Shown here: piece by piece, positions 53,583 to 64,000 of the stretch
How the letters are laid out: each line of letters begins with the position of its first letter
How positions within the stretch are numbered: position 1 is the first letter of the stretch
Source: Owenia fusiformis
Lineage: Eukaryota > Annelida > Polychaeta > Sabellida > Oweniidae
Assembly (NCBI GenBank): GCA_903813345.2
Contig: CAIIXF020000006.1
Location: 13,210,348-13,274,347, forward strand
DNA: 64,000 nucleotides
Reading direction: 5' to 3'
The notes under the pieces: model-generated
Database searches by the model: none
What the model was told of the DNA's origin: nothing
Seen by the model: only the letters and a program-made list of their open reading frames with translations
Made by a program: the position numbers and the translations under genes

Positions 53583-56007
53583 GGAGGTTCTGTATATGGA
53601 AACCTCAAAATCAGGATACGGGATATATCTTACCAACTTATCTCCCTAAAACTCTACTTGGCATAGGATAAGTAGGCTTATTTCCGATATACATGCACTG
53701 TGAATGTTTTGGTTCAAAATATGGGTAAATATCTTTCATTAATATTTACTCCTTAATATAATTGCCCAGATATTGCAAAGTTTATCTTGTTTATTTCCAA
53801 CTGTATTCTATATTTTGCTGCAACATTTGACATTTGGTACCTAAATAGCGATAAATAAATAGCGATACAATTACAGTACAGTAGTAAGTCATCATATTGT
53901 ACATAAAACCTGATGAAAAAAGCTGTTTACTGAATCATGAATCATTAATCCCATAATGAATAATTAATACAAAAACTCATTTTGTAATTCCTCACCTGCC
54001 TTTAAGTTTCTAACTTGTTTTGTAAATAGCTGTAGCATTAAGTATTTTTTGTCATTATTCCCTTTTATAATTTCCCAGGGGTCTATTAAAATCAAGTTCA
54101 ATCAACATTACTTGACCATATGACTAATACCTGCATAATATCTATCTATCATAAAACATAAAACAGCTATCTAGTTTCTAGATAGCTGTTCCAAAAGTTT
54201 TGTTTTCTTTAATGCCACATTATTTCCTTTTAGAAGGAAAATCATAAATTGGTCAACTAAGTTTACAGATTTTTAAACTGCACTGAATAAAATTAACTAG
54301 AGATGCTTTTCTCAATTATCAATTTCTTAAAAACTTTTATCTCATAAGAGAACCACTGGCACCACTATAAACTCTATGGTTGTTTTCTTTTGCAATAGAA
54401 ATAAGAAATGTGATCATCTTTATTCAATAATCGATTCCTTAATTACTTGCTAGAGGATCTCCACAAATACAAGTGCCTTGTTAAGACGCAAATGTGTGAT
54501 TATGCTTTTCTTTTGAAGATGAGTACACGTTATTGATATCTTCAAGTTGATAAATTGGAACTTACAGTGTAGGATGCCAACTGCAGGTTACAATTCCTAA
54601 GTAGTCTTAAATGATGATAAGTGCAAAGTCATTCCCACTGATCCTGGGCCTAAATGTCCAAGGACAGTAGTTTTGCAAAATTCATCAATTATCATCTATT
54701 TTCATCTATATACAGCAAACAAAACCACTGTAAATATCTCATCTTGAAGATATTAACAAAAAATCACCTTCATTTTCTCGTAGCAACTTTAACGTTAGTC
54801 TAGGCTAGCTACAAGACGTTGTGACACATGTCACAATGCTCACATAAGTTGTGTAAATAGTCCAGGGGCTTGAAGCAAGACTATTGATGCTTTATAACAT
54901 AAGATACAAACTGACAACAAAGTTATTCCACCCTGTCCTCCTGAAGAAAGAACCCCTTAAAGCCCTAAGTGAAAGTCATTTAGAATTTACCACAATTAAG
55001 CCTTTCCATGAAGCACAGCACTGGAAAATGACAAATGGGATTATACAACAAGAGCAGAGGAATGGCTTGCATGGTTAGGTGACTACCCATAAGATAAATC
55101 TCACAATATGAAAAATAAAATAAGTGTTAAGAAGTGGAATAAGCAAGGAATAAAGGTTACAGGTTTAAAGCATAGACTCAAGATGTACAGAAAGCAGAAA
55201 TATGATGCGGTTTATTCAGATTTTAGCCAGAAAAGGCAAGAAAGTATGGTATGACCTTTACAATTGCGGGTAAATATCTCCCAAGGTAAACTTGATATGA
55301 AAGGAAAAAACAGATTTATTAAAAACAGCTAATAATCAATACATGCTTCTGGTCAGACTCTACATCATCAAGTGATGACAAAATGTAAAGATTTTCTTCT
55401 ACCTCAGAATGATGGCAGTATAACTTGCAGTTCTACTCTCCATAGCTACCCATTGTTAAATTCCACACAGCACCTCCCACACTATGTGAAGAGGGATAAA
55501 AACAATCACTGTTTGTGGATTTTGGGACGATATTAAGATTTATGCATATCTTCTTTTCATCCAAGTATGAGGCACTAATTCAGGTTTTTCATTTTAAAAG
55601 TTGTAATCTCTTAAAAAATAAAGTAATTTTCAAATAGTGGGAGTTTCTTTTTTAAAATCTGGGCAAGATTTCTTCTAATTTAACAGAAGACAATTTGGAA
55701 ATATATAATATACAAATGTAGATTAAAAGTGCCATCATTAAATTCTTCTGTTAGAGAATAATTATTTTAAACTTACTATTACTGTAGTTACATATTCCAA
55801 ACTTGATCTGGCTGTATTTTTACATAACATGCCTATATTTTTCTCTGCCCACACCTATTTTATAGGTTCTAAGTATATCTCTGAACTTTGAATGAAATGT
55901 ATTCTTTTCTTTCTTGCAATTTTTTATAATTTAGAATTCTGACTACATGATAATTTACTTTATTCCTTGCTGATTTCTCTCTTTCCTCTCTATTTTTCAC
56001 ATTTAAA
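53583..56007. other. AT-rich spacer, nothing recognised
   Basis: No protein-like frame, RNA gene or clear repeat was seen, apart from a short perfect inverted repeat AACAGCTATCTAG/CTAGATAGCTGTT at about 54162-54190. Confidence 0.6.
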
Positions 56008-57402
56008 AACCAGAACAACGGCAACGCCAAAGCGTAGCGAATCCCATCGAACAAAAATGGCTGGCATTTTTACAAACGAAATATATAGCAAATATCATAA
56101 AATAACATACATAAGAAAGGCCACCATTTTAAAAATGGTTGCTCACTAGCCAAGTTGTCATCAGAAGTAATATGCTTTTTTTCTAGCATTCACAACCAAA
56201 TATGAACAAAATCGCTCCACTACTTTTCGAGTTATAGTAAAATACTTTAAAATGGTGGCCATTTTTCAAAATGGCCGCCTTCTACCAAAAGTGTCATTAG
56301 ACAGTGTGCCATGCTTATAGTATTCACATACCAAATATGAACAAAATCGCTCTACTACTTTTCAAGTTACAGCAAAAATTGTAAAATAACAAGTAAAGGC
56401 CGAGTAAAATACGTTTAAATGGCGGCCATTTTTCAAAATGGTCACCATCTACCAAAAGTGTCATAAGACAGTGTACCATGCTTATAATATTCACATACCA
56501 AATATGAACAAAATCGCTCCACCACTTTTCAAGTTATAGTAAAATACGTTAAAATGGCAGCCATTTTTCAAAATGGCCACCTTCTACCAAAAGTGTCATT
56601 AGACAGTGTGCCATGCTTATATTATTCACATACCAAATATGAACAAAATCGCTCCACTACTTTTCGAGTTAAAGTAAAATACGTTAAAATGGCAGCCATT
56701 TTTCAAAATGGCCGCCTTCTACCAAAAGTGTTATTAGACAGTGTGCCATGCTTATTGTATTCACAAACCAAATATGAACAAAATCGCTCCACTAAATTTT
56801 GAGTTATAGTAAAATATGTTAAAATGGCGGCCATTTTTCAAAATGGTGGCCATTTTTCAAAATGGCCGCCTCCTACCAAAAGTGTCATAGACAGTGAGCC
56901 ATGCTTATAGTATTCACATACCAAATATGAACAAAATCGCTCCACTACTTCTTGAGTTACAGCAAAAATCGTAAAATAACGAGTAAAGGCGGCCATTTTT
57001 CAAGATGGCTGCCATGTGCTTCTTTAATATCTACATTTCTAGCTTTATCAATGTCCTATATAATTTTTTTACATTTAAAACATATTGCTATTACAGTTTT
57101 ACATATTGCACCTAAATTACAGTAAAATCGGCACTAAAATGGCCGCCATTTTTAAATGAGCGGCCATTTTGAAAATCGGCTTTCGAGCAGATCTTCTACT
57201 CCCATAGGGTATATGTGTACAAAATATGAACAAAATCGGGCCAACGGTATTTGAGTTATTGCCCGGACGGACGGACAGACAGACAGACGGACGGACGGAC
57301 GGACAGACGTACGTACAGACGTACGTACGTACGGACGGACGGACGGACGGACGGACGGACGGAGGCGTTCCCTATATCCCTCCGAACTTCGTTCGATGGG
57401 AT
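56008..57402 (+). mobile_element. Composite GGCGGCCATTTT element, most complete copy
   Basis: It has the full head (CCAGAACAACGGCAACGCCA, CGAATCCCATCGAAC), about five to six units with an exact 135-base period between 56551, 56686 and 56821, the non-repeated 3' part, the GGAC run and the CTTCGTTCGATGGGATAAT end. Same orientation as all other copies. Confidence 0.88.
57264..57363 (+). repeat. GGAC tetranucleotide microsatellite
   Basis: Interrupted GGAC/AGAC/GTAC run inside the tail of the composite element, in the same relative place as at 44580-44687. Confidence 0.95.
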
Positions 57403-58900
57403 AATGACCAACGTGATATTCTATTGTGTTTTAACTTACCTGAGACTGTCTCTATGGCATTAAATATCTCTTAACTAAATATCACAATCCTCGATTTTCT
57501 AAGGATTAATCCCTGAGCACAATTTACGCTACAATCATAAACGCCAATAATTGAATTATTTCCCTGATAATCTGTCATCACTATCTTTTATATACAACTC
57601 TCCCTGATGACATTATTCTATAGAAAAATCTCTCCTTTATTTATAGATATCCTTTAATCATATAATGTAATTTATTTATTCACACAAGAGTTTAACTGAA
57701 GTGAGATTACTGCAGCACAAAGAGATGATGTTTTCAATGAAAGCGTAACTTGAATATGACTATTCAATAAAGGATACAGAGATATTAATCACTGGAAATA
57801 TGGATTCTGCTCTTACTGGCCTGGATGATATACATTACTGAGTAGTCCAGACTGACACTTTCAATATTCCTCTAATTAATAGCTTCTCCTCCAGGAGGCG
57901 AATTCTAACGTGATACAATAAGGAGAATATTCAATATTTTTTCCTAGCACTTCTCATCACTTCTTTAGACCTTATTGAAGCAACAAAACTTGTTTTTAAA
58001 AGTTGCGCAAGTAAAAGGCAGGAGATGACCTTGACTGTAGTTCATCAAGATATCTCTTGTTTTGACCAAAATTTATGTGTTTTGACCAAAATGGCAATTG
58101 TTTTGAGGATTCAGTCAGTTTTAATATTCTAAATATCTGCAAAGATCATCACTTAGTTTCTTGTTTCAAGAGTTTAGCAAATTCAATAAATTCTACTGGA
58201 AACCTGGCAATCAATTTTAATGGAATTCCCAAAAGGTATTTTGAATACAGCTAACTAATTGAGCTTTTTAACAGCCAGTCGCACTGAATAGAACAAAAAC
58301 AACTGATGATCAAAAGTGAAAAATCCTCAAAAAAAGTAATTCCAAAGTAGCCCTTATCAACTGAATATTAGAATAATGTGTTGTTTACAATCTGTCAATT
58401 ATTTGGCACCTGAAAAATCAAGGTCAGTAAATCTAATCTAAAATAATGTTATTTCTAGGTCTGGGGCAAAGTAATCTAGTAGGTTTGGCACGTACAACGT
58501 TTCATGACAGAAAGTGCATAAATCAGTTACAAGCAAACCATGACAAGAAAAGTGGGCAATTATCATAGTTTTTGTTTCTACAACTCTAATAGTTTTGTGC
58601 TGTCAAAACATGAAAGGCATACAAGCACTTAAGATATATTTATATGGTCTCTGATCTTGTAGATGCGTTAAACCATAGCATTCTGTGCAACTTTGATTTA
58701 TTCTTATTAAAGATGAAATATTGACACTTTCTTTGGTAAAGGAAATGGACACATTGGTTTTGAAATCAAGAATATTGATGGTAATAATTGTGAAACACAT
58801 AACGGGGCACCACAGCAGTTACAGATGAATTCATTCCTCACATTAATTGAATGCATTTAATACCTCCAATCATATGAACAGTTCGCAAGTATGCATTTTT
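57403..58900. other. AT-rich spacer, nothing recognised
   Basis: No gene-like frame or clear repeat. Confidence 0.6.
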
Positions 58901-59022
58901 ATGTCACCACCAGATTGTTATAGTCTCCAACCTTTTATGGACGGTGTTCAGCAGTTGTTTGGTGGTCAGTAACAGAAACAAATGGTAGGTGGTGACATTT
59001 ACATGTTAATACCTTGTTACCC
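58901..59022 (+). mobile_element. Short form of the TGTCACCACC element
   Basis: ATGTCACCACCAG at the left and GGTGGTGACAT at the right bound about 100 bases with GTTATAGTCTCCAACCTTTT and GTTTGGTGGTCAGTAACAG inside, followed by the usual ATGTTAATACCTTGTTA flank. Confidence 0.75.
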
Positions 59023-59463
59023 ATGCTATCAACCCTCATTTCCTCATATTTATATTTTTTAGTGTATGGTTATGTTTTAGTGGTATGTGATGTTGTTTCA
59101 ATCACCCCGAATATTGATTTATTTCTCGATTCACTATGACATTTATGCAGAATCTGATAATGATAGTGGCAAATGAATTAATCAAAATACTGTCACATAT
59201 GGTATATTGTAATTGAATAGGTTCATGTTATGGCAATGGAATAATATGGTATCAAGTTCATAATATCATCTTGTTATGTTCATTTCTATTGTATATTCTA
59301 ATCCTCATCACAAATCAGCAACAAAATATTTTGAGTATTTGGAATAATTGAGAGGATAATTGTGAAGAATACTGTAGATGATACCATACAGCATACTACT
59401 TATTCCAATCTTTCTTTACAAGCTATAATGCCATTATTGTATCATACATTGTATCAATGCTGT

Positions 59464-60704
59464 CTTATGGTACCATATAATACTCGCTAATGGTACCATA
59501 CAATACCTTCTAATGGCACCATACAACACTCTCTAAAGATACAGTACAAAACCTTCTAATGGTACCATACATTACTCTCTAATGGAACCATACAATACCT
59601 TCTAATGGTACCATACAGTACTCTCTAATGGTACCATACAGTACTCTCTAATGGTACCATACAGTACTCTCTAATGGTACCATGCATTACTCTCTAATGG
59701 TACCATACAGTACTCACTAATGGTACCATACAGTACTCTCTAATGGTGCCATACAGTACTCTCTAATGGTACCATACAGTACTCCTCAATGGTGCCATAC
59801 AGTACTATCTAATGGTACCATACAGTACTCTCTAATGGTGCCATACAGTACTCTCTAATGGTACCATACAGCACTCTCTAATGGTACCATACAGTACTCC
59901 TCAATGGTGCCATACAGTACTATCTAATGGTACCATACATTACTCTCTAATGGTGCCATACAGTACTCTCTAATGGTACCATACAGCACTCTCTAATGGT
60001 ACCATACAGTACTCTCTAATGGTGCCATACAGTATAATCTAATGGTACCATACAGTACTTTCTTATGGTACCATACAGTACTCTCTAATGGTACCATACA
60101 GTACTCTCTAATGGTACCATATAGTACTCTCTAATGGTATCATACAGTACTCTCTAATGGTATCATACAGTACTCTCTAATGGTACCATACGGTACTCTC
60201 TAATGGTACCATACAGCACTCTCTAATGGTACCATACAGTACTCTCTAATGGTGCCATACAGTATAATCTAATGGTACCATACAGTACTTTCTAATGGTA
60301 CCATACAGTACTCTCTAATGGTACCATACAGTACTCTCTAATAGTACCATATAGTACTCTCTAATGGTATCATACAGTACTCTCTAATGGTACCATACGG
60401 TACTCTCTAATGGTACCATACAATACTCTCTAATGGTGTCATACAGTATAATCTAATGGTACCATACAGTACTTTTTAATGGTACCATACAGTACTCTCT
60501 AATGGTACCATACAGTACTCTCTAATGGTACCATACAGTACTCTCTAATGGTACCATACAGTATTCTATAATGGTGCCACACAGTACTCTCTAATGGTGC
60601 CATACAGTACTCTCTAATGGTACCATATAGTACTCTCTAATGGTACCATACAGTACTCTCTAATGGTACCATACAGTACTCTCTAATTGTATCATACCGT
60701 ATCC
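59464..60704 (+). repeat. 23-bp minisatellite, about 54 copies, with higher-order structure
   Basis: The unit is CTCTCTAATGGTACCATACA plus GTA, containing the palindrome ATGGTACCAT. Marked variants recur at multiples of 23: CTCCTCAATGG at 59781 and 59896 (115 bases apart), and AGTATAATCT at 60031, 60261 and 60445 (230 and 184 bases apart). The units at the left edge are the most diverged. Confidence 0.97.
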
Positions 60705-61833
60705 TGAGTGCTCTATTTCACCTCAAAGTGAATGAATGATAGTAATCATTAAATTGATGTAATGGCTCCTTAGTTAGTATGGAACTGATATAATGAGGCC
60801 CAAGAGTTCAGTGATAAACAATGAAGTAATCTTATGGAACAATAAATAGAAAATTCAATCCTATAAAACCCATTTAGAGACCATAATAAACCATATTAAA
60901 TTTTCTGAAATAATCATAATTATTATATCTGTTAAGAAATAAGATATCATATTTTGTAAAAATGTTTGTTTAGAAACTAAGTGTTCCAAAAAACTTAATT
61001 GGAATCAACTCTTGCCTTCATAACTTCTGATCATAAATATTGCATAAAGATTTTAATTGTTTTAATTAAAGGGTAGCAAAGATCAGAGAATAATTCATAA
61101 TATTTTGGTATTTCATGGTTACCTGCAATTGAAAAGGTAGATGTCCCATCACAATATCAAATCATTTTTTCAGAATATAAGATTACAATTATAAAGGATG
61201 CATTGGTAATTGATTCCAACATTTTATATTCTTTATTCTTTGATGCCGCTTTAACAGCTTTCCCAGCTTTATGTTTAATGTCGATCCAAATAAACCTGCA
61301 TTGAGACATTATCTCCCCTCTTGATGCTCCAGATATCAGCCATATATGCAGTGCATTGAGTCAGAGGAAAAAGAGTCAAGCGCTTTCATACTTAATATGA
61401 TCAGCTAATCAGAATACGTATATTGACTTTTGAATTGATTTTTAATTCCCGAATCATACCCTTGAATAGCTAGTAATAGTAGGAAGAGTAGGCACTCAAT
61501 CAAATGGAAATCAGAGATAATAAAATAGAATCTGATGATATCTAAATCATTTTCTGCATATTGCTTTTACGTTTATCTGGGATTAACATAGTATTACATG
61601 TAGTGGGATATTTTTGTGTTTTTTTGCATGGGATAGACTTTTACCCAAGTACCTTAGCTTCAAACTATTATTTACTGACTGTAAAGTTGTGTTTTGAATA
61701 TTTCATAGTATTCCCTCATGTTAAAATACAATCAACATGCCAATGTTAGACTATTTTATCTATTGTTTTCTAAAATATGCATTTTAAAGATGACATCTTA
61801 TTGACGGATAAGACTTGTAATGCTATAATTCTT
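60705..61833. other. AT-rich spacer, nothing recognised
   Basis: No gene-like frame or clear repeat. Confidence 0.6.
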
Positions 61834-62227
61834 AAAGGACGATTCTCGGTTTGGAGAACGAAGTTCATCAATCTAAATGAGCATTATCCCTTCTTCAGAC
61901 AAATTTGATTTTTTTACATAATATAGATTTGAATGTCTTCTTTTGAATAGTCATAATTTAATTTGGGTAATATTTCTAGATTTTTCGCAAAAAAAATATT
62001 AGCGCAGTACACTGATGAACTTCTTTCCCCAAGTCGAGACTTGTATTTTATTGAATCGGTCTAATTGAGCGTTATCCCTGCTTCAGACCAATTTGTTATT
62101 TTTACATCATGTAGAATTAAATGTCCTCTTTTGAATATTCATAGTTTAATTTGGGTGATATTTCTATATTTTTCATGAAAAAATTATTAGCCCAGGAGAC
62201 TGTTCTCCAAACCGAGAATCGTCCTTT
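61834..62227. mobile_element. Inverted-repeat element with internal direct duplication
   Basis: AAAGGACGATTCTCGGTTTG (continuing GAGAAC) at the left is matched exactly in inverse at the right. Inside, a block of about 130 bases starting GAGCATTATCCCTTCTTCAG at 61879 recurs, diverged, from 62067 (GAGCGTTATCCCTGCTTCAG), a 188-base period. Confidence 0.88.
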
Positions 62228-62879
62228 TTGACAAATCATATTTTTGTCACTGTTAAGAGAGATGGAGTACTGGTGGAACTTTATATCGGAAGATTCGAAG
62301 AATTTTTCTAAGTTGAACTTCTGACCGCAGATAATTATTTCTTAACCAGGTGATTGCAATAATACATCTCACCCAACAATGAAATTTCATGGTAGGTATA
62401 TCTTAAAATGTAAAATAGAGTGATAAAGGGTGGAATCAGGTTGAAATAAAGTTAACAGACGTGTAGTTGACACTTTTAATTGTATGAAGATAGAAAAAAA
62501 TCAGATATTTCTTTGGAATATCTTCGAAAACGAATCAAATTGAGTTTCTTCAGATAGACACTTTTAGAATTGTATCGTATTGATCTGTTTTTCTTGTGAG
62601 ATGAACAAGATATGAGTTCATAATATATCCATTAATTACAAAGTACACATGTTACAAACCGCCTATAAGATTTCAAATTAATATAATTTGATCGTCATAG
62701 CGATGAGACCTTGGGGGACATTTGCGACTGTATTCTGAAATGCCATTTATAGAACTTAGCATTTGATCCAAGTCATTGTTTTTCTAAATGACAATGGTTT
62801 TCTAGGAACAATGAGATATTACCAAACAAAAATTGCTGTTTTTCCATTTAGTAAATTGCTATAAATACACAAACTATGA
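62228..62879. other. AT-rich spacer, nothing recognised
   Basis: No gene-like frame or clear repeat. Confidence 0.6.
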
Positions 62880-64000
62880 ACACCAGAACAACGGCAACGC
62901 CAAAGCGTAGCGAATCCCATCGAACAGAAATAGCTGGCATTTTTACAAACGAAATATATAGCAAATATCATAAAATAACACACATAAGAAAGTTGTCATC
63001 AGAAGAAGTAATATGCTTTTTTATAGTATTCACATGCAAAATATGAACAAAATCGCTCCACTACTTTTCGAGTTATAGTAAAATACTTTAAAATTTTGAA
63101 AAATGGCCACCTTCTTCCAAAAGTGTCATAAGACAGTGTGCCATGCTAATAGTATTCGAATACCAAATATGAACAAAATCGCTCCACTACTTTTCAAGTT
63201 ACAGCAAAAATCGTAAAAAACGAGTAAAGGCCGAGTAAAATACGTTTAAATGGCGGCCATTTTTCAAATTCCATTTTTTGTCATCAGAAGAAGTAATATG
63301 CTTTTTTGATAGTATTCACATGGCAAATATGAACAAAATCGCTCCACTACTTTTCGAGTTACAGTAAAATACTTTAAAATGGTGGCCATTTTGAAAAATG
63401 GCCACCTTCTACCAAAAGTGTTATTAGACAGTGTGCCATGCTTATATTATTCACATACCAAATATGAACAAAATCGCTCCACTACTTTTCGAGTTATAGT
63501 AAAATACGTTAGAATGGCGGCCATTTTTCAAAATGGCCGCCTTCTACCAAAAATGTCATTAGACAGTGTGCCATGCTTATAGTATTCACAAACCAAATAT
63601 GAACAAAATCGCTCCACTACTTTTTGAGTTAAAGTAAAAATCGTAAAATAACGAGTAAAGACCGCCATTTTTCAAGATGGCGACCATTTTTCAAAATGGC
63701 GGCAAATTTCAAAATGGCCTCCTCCTACCAAAAGTGTCATTAGACAGTGAGCCATGCTTATAGTATTCACATACCAAATATGAACAAAATCGCTCCAATA
63801 CTTCTTGAGTTACAGCAAAAATCGTAAAATAACGAGTAAAGACCGCCATTTTTCAAGATGGCTGCCATGTCCTATTTTAATTTCTACATTTCTAGCTTTA
63901 TCAATGTCCTACATAATTTTTTTACATTTAAAACATAATGCTATTACAGTTTTACATATTGCACCTAAATTACTGTAAAATCGGCACTAAAATGGCCGCC
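62880..64000 (+). mobile_element. Composite GGCGGCCATTTT element, cut by window end
   Basis: It has the head and several units, some with deletions, and reaches the non-repeated 3' part (CGGCACTAAAATGGCCGCC) at 64000. The GGAC run and terminus would lie beyond the window. Confidence 0.85.

Noticed and set aside
59464-60704. Regular short repeats that might suggest a CRISPR array
   Set aside because: Units are directly tandem with no unique spacers, and the genome is clearly eukaryotic.

Overview
The window is nuclear DNA from an animal, most likely a marine invertebrate. The genes are split by AT-rich GT-AG introns, and the spacers are full of small inverted-repeat elements, minisatellites and ACATGT-rich sequence. 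The proteins match families known from vertebrates but differ from them in detail. The species cannot be named from the sequence; an echinoderm, hemichordate, mollusc or similar genome would fit.

Three protein-coding units are supported. (1) On the + strand, 1370..22308, 19 coding exons encode a complete 1075-residue RABGAP1 (GAPCenA) orthologue: acidic N-terminus, PTB/PID domain, kinesin-like DUF3694 region, TBC Rab-GAP domain with both catalytic fingers, and a C-terminal coiled coil. An ETS/CRE pair near 214-227 and a strong splice donor at 317 suggest the promoter and a 5' non-coding exon. (2) On the - strand, 46158..33349, six coding exons encode a 556-residue, membrane-anchored, double-C2 synaptotagmin closest to SYT12. 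The two genes converge, with about 11 kb between their stop codons. (3) On the + strand, 51966..52490, two exons encode the last 97 residues of a SULT1-type cytosolic sulfotransferase. I could not see its N-terminal exons in the window. Decayed copies of its last exon follow it.

Layout: 1-316, a tRNA-like relic and candidate promoter; 317-22308, RABGAP1; 22309-33348, spacer with a 24-bp tandem array, foldback elements and degenerate tandem arrays; 33349-46191, SYT12-like gene with repeat-filled introns; 46192-51965, spacer with inverted-repeat elements; 51966-52910, sulfotransferase tail and relics; 53340-64000, repeats, including two copies of a large composite element built from 135-bp units and a 1.2-kb array of a 23-bp unit with higher-order structure.

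The genes look unrelated in function beyond general membrane traffic (a Rab GAP and a synaptotagmin). The most unusual material is the non-coding part: several inverted-repeat element families, some carrying internal tandem repeats, and the broken sulfotransferase locus. I saw no convincing new multi-gene system.
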